Source: Candidatus Fibrimonadaceae bacterium
GTDB taxonomy: Bacteria > Fibrobacterota > Fibrobacteria > Fibrobacterales > Fibrobacteraceae
DNA length: 42,294 bases
Assembly (NCBI GenBank): GCA_031281275.1
Contig: JAITFP010000032.1
Span: 1-42,294, forward strand
Reading direction: 5' to 3'
In this document: positions 7,731-16,954 of the stretch, piece by piece
Position numbering within the stretch: the first letter of the stretch is position 1
How the letters are laid out: every line of letters begins with the position of its first letter
Position numbers and translations under genes: made by a program
Notes under the pieces: model-generated
Databases searched by the model: none
The model's input: only the letters and a program-made list of their open reading frames with translations
Told to the model about the DNA's origin: nothing

Positions 7731-9195
7731 AATTACAATAGGCAAAGATTTTTTAAGTATAGAATCCCTATATGGAATAGCGAGCAGAAAAATTAAGGTT
7801 GAGCTATGCAATACAACTAAATTTAAACAGAGAATAGATGCAGGGGCGAATTTTTTAGACAAAATATTGATGGAAAAAGGCAGCATTTATGGTGTTACGA
7901 CCGGTTATGGCGATTCCTGCACGGAAAGGGTTAAACCAGAGCATTATAGAGATTTGCCGCTGTATTTAACCCGTTTTCACGGATGTGGAATGGGACGTTT
8001 TTTTGATGAATATTCAACAAGAGCCATAATTGCTGTTCGCCTGAATACTTTGGCACAGGGATTTTCTGGTGTTAGCTATGAACTGCTAAAACGCCTCGCT
8101 ATGCTTTTGGAACACGATATTTTGCCTTTGATTCCAGAAGAAGGTTCTGTTGGCGCAAGCGGAGACCTAACCCCGCTTTCTTATTTGGCTGGAACTTTAA
8201 TAGGAGAGAGAAACGTATTGTATAAGGGCAAAAAACGTAAATCTATTGATGTTTTGCGAGAATTGGGAATAAAGCCATACAAATTCAGACCAAAAGAAGC
8301 AATAGCGATTATGAATGGAACCGCAGTTATGAATGCAGTTGCAGCCCTTGCCTTTATGCGCGCCGAATACGCCGCAAATATGGCATGTAAAATAACGGCT
8401 ATGAATTCTCTTGCCATAAAAGGCAATGCCTATCACTTTGACAAAAAATTATTTTCTGTAAAACCGCACCAAGGGCAAAATTACGCTGCTGAAAAAATTC
8501 GCAAGTATTTGAATTACAAAGTTGGTAAACACATTATTTCAGAAAAGATTCAAGATGTTTATTCCATTCGCTGCGCCCCGCATATTATAGGGGTGTTTTT
8601 TGATGCTGCCCCACTGTTCAAAAAAATGATTGAAACGGAAATGAACAGTGCAAATGATAATCCTATTGTGGATCCGGAAACAAAATCCATTTTTCACGGT
8701 GGGCATTTTTATGGCGGACATATAGCCTTTTGCATGGATGCAATGAAAAATACAATAGCAAATATCGCAGACCTTTTAGATAGGCAGTTGGCAATTTTGG
8801 TGGATGTAAAATCCAATAGGGGTTTGCCGCCAAATTTGACGGGTAGCAAAAATATATCCATTAACCACGGGTTCAAGGCGGTGCAAATTGCTGTTTCTGC
8901 TTATACAGCCGAAGCACTAAAAAATACAATGCCTGCAAGTGTTTTTTCTCGCTCCACGGAATGCCACAACCAAGACAAAGTTAGCATGGGAACAATAGCC
9001 GCCAGAGATTGTATTCGTGTTTTGGAATTAACAGAACAGGTAATTGCATCTGTACTTATGGCTTCAGTTCAAGCGCTTCGCCTGCGGGGAATCAAAACGG
9101 ATTACGATTTTATTCCGCTAAAAGAAGACCGAGCCTTAGACAAGGAATTAACAGAAATTGTAAATTTAATCCGTAGGCGGCATTTTAAATTATAG
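7714..9195 (+). CDS. Aromatic amino acid ammonia-lyase (HAL/PAL/TAL family)
   Basis: 493 residues, close to the bacterial family length. The MIO cofactor triad is Ala148-Ser149-Gly150 (GSVGASGDLTPL), the catalytic tyrosine is Tyr59 (SIYGVTTGYG), and the later motifs YSIRCAPHIIG and NSANDNPIVD are intact. The family deaminates His, Phe or Tyr to an acrylate; in this context the product would be cinnamate or p-coumarate, used as aryl precursor. The specificity pair aligned with His-Leu of tyrosine lyases is Phe88-His89, a mix of the PAL-like Phe and HAL-like His, so the substrate is uncertain. It overlaps the acyltransferase by 17 nt. Confidence 0.9.
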   Translation: MISGRKITIGKDFLSIESLYGIASRKIKVELCNTTKFKQRIDAGANFLDKILMEKGSIYGVTTGYGDSCTERVKPEHYRDLPLYLTRFHGCGMGRFFDEYSTRAIIAVRLNTLAQGFSGVSYELLKRLAMLLEHDILPLIPEEGSVGASGDLTPLSYLAGTLIGERNVLYKGKKRKSIDVLRELGIKPYKFRPKEAIAIMNGTAVMNAVAALAFMRAEYAANMACKITAMNSLAIKGNAYHFDKKLFSVKPHQGQNYAAEKIRKYLNYKVGKHIISEKIQDVYSIRCAPHIIGVFFDAAPLFKKMIETEMNSANDNPIVDPETKSIFHGGHFYGGHIAFCMDAMKNTIANIADLLDRQLAILVDVKSNRGLPPNLTGSKNISINHGFKAVQIAVSAYTAEALKNTMPASVFSRSTECHNQDKVSMGTIAARDCIRVLELTEQVIASVLMASVQALRLRGIKTDYDFIPLKEDRALDKELTEIVNLIRRRHFKL

Positions 9196-9204
9196 GAGAT
9201 AACT

Positions 9205-9624
9205 ATGGCTGAACTTTCTACAAGCCTTGATTTTATTGTGGAGTTTTACGAAGTAGATTCTATGAAAATTGTTTGGCATGGCAATTATTTGAATTATATG
9301 GAAAGAGTTCGCTGCAAACTGCTCTCAAAAATTCAGCACAATTACAACCAAATGGAAGAAGCGGGTTATGCTTGGCCCGTTGTTAAAATTAAAGTGAAGT
9401 ACATAGCTCCTCTGCGTTTTTTACAAAAAGCACGCATTGAAGCCTTTTTGAATGAGTGGGAAAATTGCCTTAAAATATCTTATAAAATCACGGATTTAGA
9501 AACAGGAAAGCTATTGACTAAGGCAGAAAGCGAGCACATTGCCATAAATGTAGCTACCGGAGAAACGTGCTTTGTGTCTCCAAAAGAATTCACAGACAGG
9601 GTAAAGGCTTATGCAAATTTGTAA
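9205..9624 (+). CDS. Hotdog-fold thioesterase (4HBT/YbgC type)
   Basis: 139 residues with a single 4-hydroxybenzoyl-CoA thioesterase hotdog domain. The segment FYEVDSMKIVWHGNYLNYME contains the usual Asp (D18) and the HGNY turn. AGGAG sits 6 nt before the ATG. In APE clusters such an enzyme (ApeL position) could release or edit chains on the ACPs, or hydrolyse aryl-CoA. The end overlaps the next gene by 14 nt. Confidence 0.85.
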   Translation: MAELSTSLDFIVEFYEVDSMKIVWHGNYLNYMERVRCKLLSKIQHNYNQMEEAGYAWPVVKIKVKYIAPLRFLQKARIEAFLNEWENCLKISYKITDLETGKLLTKAESEHIAINVATGETCFVSPKEFTDRVKAYANL

Positions 9625-10090
9625 AATAACGCTTTTGTGCCTGTGTATCTCTGTTTTTGCTTTTGGAGAGGACAAAAACGCAGAACGCCAGATGTGGGAA
9701 AAATTGCAAAAAAAAATGGAACAGGGAATTAGCGGAAAATTTCGCCTTACAAAGAGTGTTGCAAAAATATCCAAGGAATTTGTTTCGCAGGGAATTTTCA
9801 GCGTTTCAAAAAAAGATGGAATAATATGGGAAACCGAAAAACCATTCCCAGACCTAAATGTATTTCCCATGAAAAAATTGCAGGAATATTTTTCTGGAGA
9901 TTTTGAAGAGTTGCAAAAAAAATTCGACCTAAAATTACTTGCAGATACACTAATCCTTTTTCCTAAGGAAAAAAATGTCAAGAAAATAATAACTTCTGCA
10001 ACTTTACTCGTTAAGGGGGATAACCTGCAGAGCTGCAAAATTGTATGGGCTAACAAAGATTATGCGTTCTATGAATTTATGGTTCCTTAG
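9611..10090 (+). CDS. LolA-like periplasmic carrier of the APE cluster
   Basis: 159 residues with a signal peptide (about 1-19, cleavage near AFG-E). The mature part resembles the LolA/LolB fold: an N-terminal helix, then GKFRLTKSV and DGIIWETEKPF strands, and a final strand series ending YAFYEFMVP. LolA-like proteins next to an MMPL exporter are typical of APE clusters (ApeM position). They are thought to carry the polyene lipid across the periplasm. The 3' end is shared with the start of the exporter. Confidence 0.75.
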   Translation: MQICKITLLCLCISVFAFGEDKNAERQMWEKLQKKMEQGISGKFRLTKSVAKISKEFVSQGIFSVSKKDGIIWETEKPFPDLNVFPMKKLQEYFSGDFEELQKKFDLKLLADTLILFPKEKNVKKIITSATLLVKGDNLQSCKIVWANKDYAFYEFMVP

Positions 10091-12338
10091 GCTCTATATA
10101 TTGCTGCTATTATCCGTTATTGGCATTGCCTTGACGGATTTGCCTTGGAAAATAGATGCGGATATGTATTCCGTTTTGCCAAACGGGCATATTTTAAAAG
10201 ACATCGGTGAAGCTGAACAAAAATGGAGCAAAAACATTTCTGCTAATTTTATGATTTTGCTGAGTGGCAAAGATTTTGACAAGGCAAAAGAGTCTGCATT
10301 TTTATTATACAACAAATTTGCAAAAGATAGTTCTCTGGAAAAATTTGAAATTTTTGCAGACAGCAATGCTGTACAAGATTTGCGAAATTTCTTTTTTGAA
10401 AATAAAATGAGGTTGCAAACAAAAGAATTTGTTCAAATCCTAAATACAAACACAAGCAAAATTCAAGAGCAGGCATTTTCTAAAATATACGGAGCTAATC
10501 CCTTAATTTCGCTTGAACATTTGGACGAAGACCCTTTTCTTTTGGGCGAAAACGGTATGGAATTAATTATGAGCAACCAAGCGATTGGAACTTGGGAAAT
10601 AAGGGATAATTTGCGAGTGGCAAAAGATAACAGCGGCAATAGCTACATTTTAATCAATGGAAAACTTGCCAAAGATGTTTCTCCCATTGCCAGCAAAAAA
10701 AATATTATAAGCAGAATAAAAGAATATGTAAAGGAGCAAAATTTGCACATAGCTTTTTCTGGCATTCCTTTCCACATCAATGAAAGTTCAGGAAACGCGC
10801 AAAGAGAAGTTGCAGCTATAACTGTTTTGTCTATGCTTTCCGTGATTTTATTGCTGCTTTTTGCCTTTCGCTCCGGCATTCCGCTAATTGCCGCAGTTGG
10901 AGTCACCTTAATTTCCGTGCTGTTTGCCGCTTCTGCTGTTCAAATTATTTTTGATAGAATACACATATTCACATTTGTATTTGGCACCAGCATTATAGGA
11001 CTTAGTTTAGACTATTCAATCCATTTTTTTTCCCATTGGAAAGTTGCTGCCGCAAATGAAAATGGTTTTAGCATTCGCTCTAAAATAATATTATGCCTAT
11101 TTTTTGGATTTTTAACAACACAACTAGGCTATGTAGCTCTAATGCTCACACGTTTTCCCCTGCTGGTTCAAATAGCAGCTTTTTCCTTTTTTGGGTTGAT
11201 GTGCGCATTTTTATCTGTGAATATTTTATTTCCCTATTTTAAATTGCCTCCGCAAAACAAGCGAACTTTACATATTGCTTTTGTTGCAAGATTTTTTTTG
11301 GCTGCAAAAGAATATTTTTCGGGCAACAAAATAGTGCGTACAGCGGTGCTTGCAGTACTTACAAGCACCTTTGTATTTGGGCTTATGAATTTCAAGATAG
11401 AAAATAATCTCAAAGATTTTTATTCTATGTCTAAAGAAATGCAAAGTTATGAAAAGCTCTCTGCTGAAATAATGAATGCTGGAACAGGTTTGTTTTATAT
11501 GGTTTGGGGTTCTTCACCAGAAGAAGTTCTTGAAAACGAAGAGGAACTCCGTTCTCATTTAGATACCCTGAGCAGCTATTTGGCGGTTAGTACCTTTGTT
11601 CCCTCCGCAAAAACGCAAGCGGAAGTTTACAACTCAATAAACAAGCATTTGCTGCCGCTTTATGAGGAACAGTCTATGATGTTAGGATTAACGATAAAAC
11701 CTCAAAAAGAGGAAAATAATATTTTAGATTTGAACTCTAAATTTCCAGAAGTAATTCAACAAACCATTGATAAATTGTGGCTAGGCAAAATTGGTGATAA
11801 ATATTACAGTGCGGTGTTGATTCTTAAAGTGAAAGACAAGGATTACTTAAAAAAAATACAGGTTAAGAACGCTATTTTAGTGGATAAAGTCAGTGAAATA
11901 GGAAATGAATTAACTGTTATTTCCAAAAAAATCATCCTTATGATGCTTGTTGCTTATGCAATTTCTTTGCTACTTCTCTCCATTGCCTATAAATTTAAGG
12001 AGGCTTTGAAAATTTTGATTGTTCCGCTTTTGGCTTCTGTAATATCGGCTTCTGCAATGTCTTTGCTTGGATTTTCCATGAGTTTCTTTGCAATATCTGG
12101 AACAATTTTAACGCTTGCAATTGGCATTGACTATTCTATATTTTTCTCCAAAGGCAACGGAGACGGCAAAATTACATTTTTTGCGGTTTTTTTATCCATG
12201 CTAAGTACCGTGCTTTCTTTTGGCTTGCTTTCGCTCAGCAATTTTGCCCCTGTTTCACATTTGGGTCTTTCCGTTTCAATAGGTGTAACCTCTTGTTTTT
12301 TACTATCGTTTTTTCTATTTTCACGCTATGAACGCTAA
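10062..12338 (+). CDS. MMPL/RND-family exporter of the APE cluster
   Basis: About 758 residues, with two repeats each made of a transmembrane helix, a periplasmic domain and a five-helix bundle. The helices lie near residues 5-25, 255-405 and 425-445, and 630-755. FGTSIIGLSLDYSIHFFSH and LTLAIGIDYSIFFSK carry the G-x-x-x-D-Y(S)I-type membrane aspartates that relay protons. It probably pumps the aryl-polyene lipid from the inner membrane to the LolA-like carrier. The start is not certain: ATG at 10062 or 10071, both inside the end of the LolA-like gene, and neither has a strong Shine-Dalgarno. Confidence 0.87.
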   Translation: MRSMNLWFLRLYILLLLSVIGIALTDLPWKIDADMYSVLPNGHILKDIGEAEQKWSKNISANFMILLSGKDFDKAKESAFLLYNKFAKDSSLEKFEIFADSNAVQDLRNFFFENKMRLQTKEFVQILNTNTSKIQEQAFSKIYGANPLISLEHLDEDPFLLGENGMELIMSNQAIGTWEIRDNLRVAKDNSGNSYILINGKLAKDVSPIASKKNIISRIKEYVKEQNLHIAFSGIPFHINESSGNAQREVAAITVLSMLSVILLLLFAFRSGIPLIAAVGVTLISVLFAASAVQIIFDRIHIFTFVFGTSIIGLSLDYSIHFFSHWKVAAANENGFSIRSKIILCLFFGFLTTQLGYVALMLTRFPLLVQIAAFSFFGLMCAFLSVNILFPYFKLPPQNKRTLHIAFVARFFLAAKEYFSGNKIVRTAVLAVLTSTFVFGLMNFKIENNLKDFYSMSKEMQSYEKLSAEIMNAGTGLFYMVWGSSPEEVLENEEELRSHLDTLSSYLAVSTFVPSAKTQAEVYNSINKHLLPLYEEQSMMLGLTIKPQKEENNILDLNSKFPEVIQQTIDKLWLGKIGDKYYSAVLILKVKDKDYLKKIQVKNAILVDKVSEIGNELTVISKKIILMMLVAYAISLLLLSIAYKFKEALKILIVPLLASVISASAMSLLGFSMSFFAISGTILTLAIGIDYSIFFSKGNGDGKITFFAVFLSMLSTVLSFGLLSLSNFAPVSHLGLSVSIGVTSCFLLSFFLFSRYER

Positions 12339-13485
12339 ATCGCTGAATATAGCAGATTTTGGAATAGCATGTTCCCTTGGAACCTCAAAAGATGCGGTTT
12401 GGCAGGCTTTGCTTTCTTGTGATGTTTCGGGAATAACTCAAAAAAAAATTTATGGAATGGAATATAACTTGGCTCTGCTAAACAGCGAGCAACTTGATAT
12501 AAACCGCATTTCCGAGCTGGCTTTAGAATCTATTGCTCCAACCATTGAAAAGGCTATTTCAAAATTCGGCAAAAAAAGAGTGGCGGTGCTTTGTGGAACT
12601 TGCTATAAGGGTTCAAATGAGGTTGTAAAGGCTCTTGAGATTTATAAAAAAAACGGAAAATTTCCTGATAATTATGAATTTGAAATGCAACAAACAGATT
12701 ATCCAGCTAAATTCATAGCAAAAAAATTTGGGTTGGAAGGAATTGCCATTAGCCATTCAACGGCTTGCGCTTCTAGTTCAAGCGCAATTATATCTGCAAG
12801 GAATTTATTGGAATCAGGATTTTGCGATGCTGTGATAGTCGGTGGAACAGATATTATTTCCGATTCCATTATACTTGGTTTTTCTGCATTGGAGGCAATT
12901 AGCCCAAAGCCATGCAATCCGTTTAGCAAAAATCGCTCCGGCATAACGCTTGGTGAAGGGGCAGCATTTTTTTTGCTTACCATAAGCGAAGAATTTTCCT
13001 GCGATATTAAAATAACCGGCTGTGGTGAAAGTGCAGATGCCGAACATATAACCGCACCACGCGCAGATGGCGAAGGTGCAAAAAATGCAATGAAAGCCGC
13101 TCTTGCAAATGCTGGTTTAAAACCAGAAGACATTGATTATATGAACCTGCACGGAACTGGAACAATGCTAAACGATGCTATGGAATCCATAGCTGTTTCC
13201 TCTATATTCCCTAGCACGCTTCCAGTTAGCTCAACAAAATCTCTCACAGGGCATACGCTAGGCGCAGCCGGTGCGTTGGAGCTTTCTTTTTGCTGTTTGG
13301 CACTTTCTTGCAAAAACACAGAAAAATTTTTGCCGCCTCACTTATGGGATAATGTTTTTGACCCGGAGTTGCCACATTTGAATTTTGTTTCCAAAGGCAC
13401 AAAAAGCAATAGATTAAAACGCTGCATAAGCAATTCTTTTGCATTTGGCGGTTACAATTCCAGCATTATTGTGGAGAGCGCATAA
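12328..13485 (+). CDS. Ketosynthase 1 of the APE cluster (ApeO-like)
   Basis: 385 residues of thiolase-fold beta-ketoacyl synthase with the full Cys-His-His triad: Cys147 (STACASSS), His275 (LHGTGT) and His309 (LTGHTLGA). In E. coli the KS at this position (ApeO) works as a heterodimer with the truncated, CLF-like ApeC; a matching partner lies at 17644-18255 on the other strand. Role: decarboxylative condensation of malonyl-ACP with the aryl or polyenoyl chain. It overlaps the exporter by 11 nt and the next gene by one base (TAATG). Confidence 0.9.
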   Translation: MNAKSLNIADFGIACSLGTSKDAVWQALLSCDVSGITQKKIYGMEYNLALLNSEQLDINRISELALESIAPTIEKAISKFGKKRVAVLCGTCYKGSNEVVKALEIYKKNGKFPDNYEFEMQQTDYPAKFIAKKFGLEGIAISHSTACASSSSAIISARNLLESGFCDAVIVGGTDIISDSIILGFSALEAISPKPCNPFSKNRSGITLGEGAAFFLLTISEEFSCDIKITGCGESADAEHITAPRADGEGAKNAMKAALANAGLKPEDIDYMNLHGTGTMLNDAMESIAVSSIFPSTLPVSSTKSLTGHTLGAAGALELSFCCLALSCKNTEKFLPPHLWDNVFDPELPHLNFVSKGTKSNRLKRCISNSFAFGGYNSSIIVESA

Positions 13486-13946
13486 TGGAACCTATTACAG
13501 AACCCTTGGAAAAACTTGTGCCGCACAGAGGAAAAATGCTTTTGCTCTCCAAATTAATCTCCTGCGAAGAAAAAAATAATTCTCTTTTAGCAAGCGTTGA
13601 TATTTCGCCAAGCAGTTTTTTTTATGATGATAATTTAAACGGCGTTCCTGTATGGGTTGGCTTTGAATATATGGCACAGGCTATTGCTGCTCTTAACGGA
13701 AAAAATGATTTGGCAAAAGGGCAAGAACCGGGGTTTGGATTTATTTTGAGCGTTAGCAATTTTATTGCCAGTACTCCATGTTTCAAACCGAATTCTACAA
13801 TTCTGATTTATGTAGAAGAAACTCTTGAAATGGACAATATGTTTATGTTCAATTGCTCAATAAAACAAGGTGAAGAAGAATTAGCAAAGGCTTCTATAAA
13901 TGCCGTGAAAATAAAAGACATATCTGAGGTAAAATATGAAAGTTAA
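13485..13946 (+). CDS. 3-hydroxyacyl-ACP dehydratase (ApeP-like)
   Basis: 153 residues of hotdog fold with the characteristic LVPHRGKMLLL start (His14 the likely catalytic base) and the VPVWVGFEYMAQAIAA helix of the ApeP group. In the E. coli pathway this protein pairs with the ApeI dehydratase; here the ApeI equivalent is the C-terminal domain of the ligase fusion at 5168-6811. It removes water after each ketoreduction to build the conjugated double bonds. The stop overlaps the ketoreductase start by 11 nt. Confidence 0.88.
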   Translation: MEPITEPLEKLVPHRGKMLLLSKLISCEEKNNSLLASVDISPSSFFYDDNLNGVPVWVGFEYMAQAIAALNGKNDLAKGQEPGFGFILSVSNFIASTPCFKPNSTILIYVEETLEMDNMFMFNCSIKQGEEELAKASINAVKIKDISEVKYES

Positions 13947-14670
13947 ATCCAAAAAAAGAGTTTTGGTTACCGGAGCAAGCGGAGGAATAGGAAAAGCCAT
14001 TGCAGAAAATCTCGCAATTGGAGGATACAGCGTGGTTGCCCATTACAACAATAATTATCCTTCTGCCAATGCTCTTGCAACCGCAATGTGCGAAAAGGGC
14101 TACGATGTGGATTTATTGCAATGCGATTTGCGAAACCGCACTCAGTGCCGTAGCGCAATTGAAAATGATATTGAGCAAAACGGAACATATTATGGCATAG
14201 TTACCAGTGCGGGAGTATGTTCAGACGCTGCATTTCCAGCTTTGACCGATGAAGATTGGGACAAGGTGATAGACACTAATTTGAATGGTTTTTTCAATAT
14301 TGTTCATCCGGCAATTATGCCTATGTGCAGAGCAAAAACTGGGCGCATAGTTGCAATAAGCTCTGTGGCGGGCATAGTAGGAAATCGTGGGCAGGTGAAC
14401 TACAGCGCATCTAAGGCTGGTTTGATCGGTGCAGTTAAAGCTTTGGCAGTGGAACTTGCCAGCCGTTCCATAACCGTGAATTGCGTTGCTCCTGGTTTAA
14501 TAGAAACCGATATGTTAAAAAATGTTCCGATGGATGTTGTGCTCTCAACTATTCCCATGCAACGAATAGGCAAACCTCACGAAGTTGCCGCTGTTGTTGA
14601 ATTTTTGCTTTCGGAATCTGCTTCTTATATTACCAGACAGGTGATTTCGGTGAATGGAGGATTGATATGA
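13936..14670 (+). CDS. 3-ketoacyl-ACP reductase (FabG-like, ApeQ position)
   Basis: 244 residues, a short-chain dehydrogenase with the nucleotide loop TGASGGIGKAIA and the Ser143/Tyr156/Lys160 catalytic set (ISSVAG...NYSASKAG). It would reduce the beta-keto intermediate on the ACP using NADPH. It sits between the two ketosynthase blocks and is overlapped by 4 nt with the next gene. The length matches FabG. Confidence 0.92.
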   Translation: MKVKSKKRVLVTGASGGIGKAIAENLAIGGYSVVAHYNNNYPSANALATAMCEKGYDVDLLQCDLRNRTQCRSAIENDIEQNGTYYGIVTSAGVCSDAAFPALTDEDWDKVIDTNLNGFFNIVHPAIMPMCRAKTGRIVAISSVAGIVGNRGQVNYSASKAGLIGAVKALAVELASRSITVNCVAPGLIETDMLKNVPMDVVLSTIPMQRIGKPHEVAAVVEFLLSESASYITRQVISVNGGLI

Positions 14671-15896
14671 GCAAAAGAGTGGTTGTTACCGGAGGTTCTT
14701 GTGTGTCTGCGCTTGGACAAAATTGGTCGGAAATTTTAACGAACCTGAAAAGCAAAAAAAACTGTGTAGTTCGCATGGAGCAATACGAAAAATATGCTCA
14801 AATGAATACAAAGCTCGCTGCACCGGTGAATTTTACACCACCCGATTATCCTCGACAAAAAACACGTGGAATGGGACGTGTTGCGCTTATGGCTACCTAC
14901 TGCACAGATTGCGCCATTAAAAATGCTGGATTAAGCGGCAACGCTATTTTACGTAATGGTCGCTGTGGAGTGGCTTATGGTTCTTCAATGGGAAATGTAG
15001 ATGCCCTGCTGGATTTTTTTTCAATGCTCACATCAGATAGATGCGATGGAATTACCGCAACAACCTATATTCGCTCAATGCCGCAAACCTGCGCAGTGAA
15101 CATAGGCGTATTTTTTGAATTAACAGGACGCATAATAACAACCAACACAGCCTGCACTTCTGGAAGCATGTCCATTGGCTATGCTTACGAAACAATAAAA
15201 AACGGACAGCAAGATATTATGATTGCAGGAGGAGCAGACGAACTTAGCCCAACAAGTTCCGCTGTGTTTGACACTTTGTTTGCAACCAGTACAAAAAACG
15301 AAACACCTCATTTAACTCCCAGAGCTTTTGACAAAGAGAGAGATGGCTTGGTTGTAGGCGAAGGCGCGGGAACCTTGATTCTAGAAGAATACGAACACGC
15401 AATAGCAAGAAGTGCAAAAATTTATGCGGAAATTGCCGGATTTGGAACCAACACAGATGGTTTTCACATAACGCAACCAAATAGAGACACAATGCAAATA
15501 GCTTTGGAACTTGCCATTAAAGATGCAGATATTTCACCAGACAAAATTGACTATGTGAACGCTCACGGAACCGCAACAGACAAGGGCGATATTGCAGAAA
15601 GCCATGCAACATACAATGCCCTTAAAAAATCCACTCCGGTGAGCACCTTAAAAAACTACATAGGGCATACACTAGGTGCCTGCGGAGCCATAGAGGCTTG
15701 GCTTTCCATAATGATGATGCGAGAGGGCTGGTTTGCGCCTAATATAAATTCAGATGATATAGATGCGGAATGCGCTAATTTGGATTATATACAAGGAGAA
15801 GGCAGGGAAATAAATGCAAAATATATCATGTCTAATAACTTTGCTTTTGGTGGAATAAATACCTCGCTGATATTTAAAAACTGGGATTCAAAATGA
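14667..15896 (+). CDS. Ketosynthase 2 of the APE cluster (FabF-like, ApeR position)
   Basis: 409 residues with a complete triad, Cys163 (TNTACTSGS), His300 (NAHGTAT) and His334 (YIGHTLGA), and the usual GGADE turn. It is closer to FabF than the first KS. In E. coli, ApeR is a stand-alone KS that probably makes the first extension steps or contributes to chain building. ATGA overlap with the reductase and a 4-nt overlap with the methyltransferase support one transcript. Confidence 0.9.
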   Translation: MSKRVVVTGGSCVSALGQNWSEILTNLKSKKNCVVRMEQYEKYAQMNTKLAAPVNFTPPDYPRQKTRGMGRVALMATYCTDCAIKNAGLSGNAILRNGRCGVAYGSSMGNVDALLDFFSMLTSDRCDGITATTYIRSMPQTCAVNIGVFFELTGRIITTNTACTSGSMSIGYAYETIKNGQQDIMIAGGADELSPTSSAVFDTLFATSTKNETPHLTPRAFDKERDGLVVGEGAGTLILEEYEHAIARSAKIYAEIAGFGTNTDGFHITQPNRDTMQIALELAIKDADISPDKIDYVNAHGTATDKGDIAESHATYNALKKSTPVSTLKNYIGHTLGACGAIEAWLSIMMMREGWFAPNINSDDIDAECANLDYIQGEGREINAKYIMSNNFAFGGINTSLIFKNWDSK

Positions 15897-16954
15897 GAGC
15901 AGTTGATGCCAAATTTGAAGCACAGCGCATTGCCTTTGCGCCCTTTGCATTCCAATGTGCGTGGTCAATGAGAGAACTAGGTGTTTTGGAATGTGTGAGC
16001 AAAGCCGGAAAAACTGGCGCAAGCATTGCAGAAATTTCCAAAGAATGTGAAATTTCAGAATATGGAGCACAGGTTCTTGCCGAATTTGGGCTTGGCACGG
16101 GAATTCTTAAACTTGCCTCTGAAAAAGAACCGCTCAAATACGCACTTGACAAAATAGGTTTCTTTATTCTACAAGATGAAATGACCAGAGTGAATATGGA
16201 TTTTGTACAAGATGTGTGCTATGAGGGGGCAAAATTCCTGAAAGACTCAATTAAGAACAAAAAACCTGAAGGATTAAAGGTATTCGGAAAATGGAACACT
16301 ATTTATGAGGCTTTGTCTAAACTTCCTCCGCAAACACAAAAAAGCTGGTTTGCCTTTGATCATTTCTATTCCGATATTGCTTTTCCCGAAGCCTTGCCCA
16401 TTGTGTTTAAAAATCCACCGCGCAAACTTGTAGATATTGGAGGCAACACCGCCAAATTGGCAATAGCTGCCTGCAAATACAATCCAGAAGTTGAGGTTAT
16501 TATAGTGGATTTGCCAGGGCAAATTTCTGTTGCAAAAAGAAACGCAGAAAATGCAAGCCTTTCAAAGCGCATACTATTTTGCGAAACAGATATTTTAAGT
16601 GAAAACCCAAATTTGCCATCCGATGCAGATGCCGTGTGGATGAGCCAGTTTTTAGATTGCTTTTCACTGGAAGAAATTTCCAGCATAGTGAACAAGGTTG
16701 GAAAATCCATACCAAAAGCAGAGCTTTTTGTGCTGGAACCTTTGCTGGATATGCAAAAATTTGAAGCAAGTGCTTACTCGTTGCAAGCAACTTCCCTGTA
16801 TTTCACCTGCATGGCAAACGGTAACAGCAAAATGTATAATTTTGCAGAACTTGTAAATGCCATTGAGAAGGGCGGCTTTGCTTTGCAGGAATCGCATCAT
16901 AATCTCGGCGTAAATTCCTATTCGCTATTGCGTTTTAAAGTAATTCCCCGCTAA
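15893..16954 (+). CDS. SAM-dependent methyltransferase (plant-OMT-like, Methyltransf_2)
   Basis: 353 residues with an N-terminal helical dimerisation domain (about 1-110, GVLECVSKAGKTGASIAEIS) and a C-terminal Rossmann domain with motif I LVDIGGNTAKLAIA, the acidic VIIVDLPGQ and MSQFLDCFSLEE. That is the layout of caffeate/acetylserotonin-type O-methyltransferases. In this cluster it would methylate the aryl head group (hydroxyl or ring position); aryl polyenes often carry such a methyl. It is the last gene of the rightward operon, and its end overlaps the convergent acyltransferase by 20 nt. Confidence 0.85.
   Translation: MRAVDAKFEAQRIAFAPFAFQCAWSMRELGVLECVSKAGKTGASIAEISKECEISEYGAQVLAEFGLGTGILKLASEKEPLKYALDKIGFFILQDEMTRVNMDFVQDVCYEGAKFLKDSIKNKKPEGLKVFGKWNTIYEALSKLPPQTQKSWFAFDHFYSDIAFPEALPIVFKNPPRKLVDIGGNTAKLAIAACKYNPEVEVIIVDLPGQISVAKRNAENASLSKRILFCETDILSENPNLPSDADAVWMSQFLDCFSLEEISSIVNKVGKSIPKAELFVLEPLLDMQKFEASAYSLQATSLYFTCMANGNSKMYNFAELVNAIEKGGFALQESHHNLGVNSYSLLRFKVIPR

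Noticed and set aside
12699-13133. Minus-strand ORFs inside the ketosynthase and other APE genes
   Set aside because: Antisense shadows of well-supported enzymes with complete active-site motifs.
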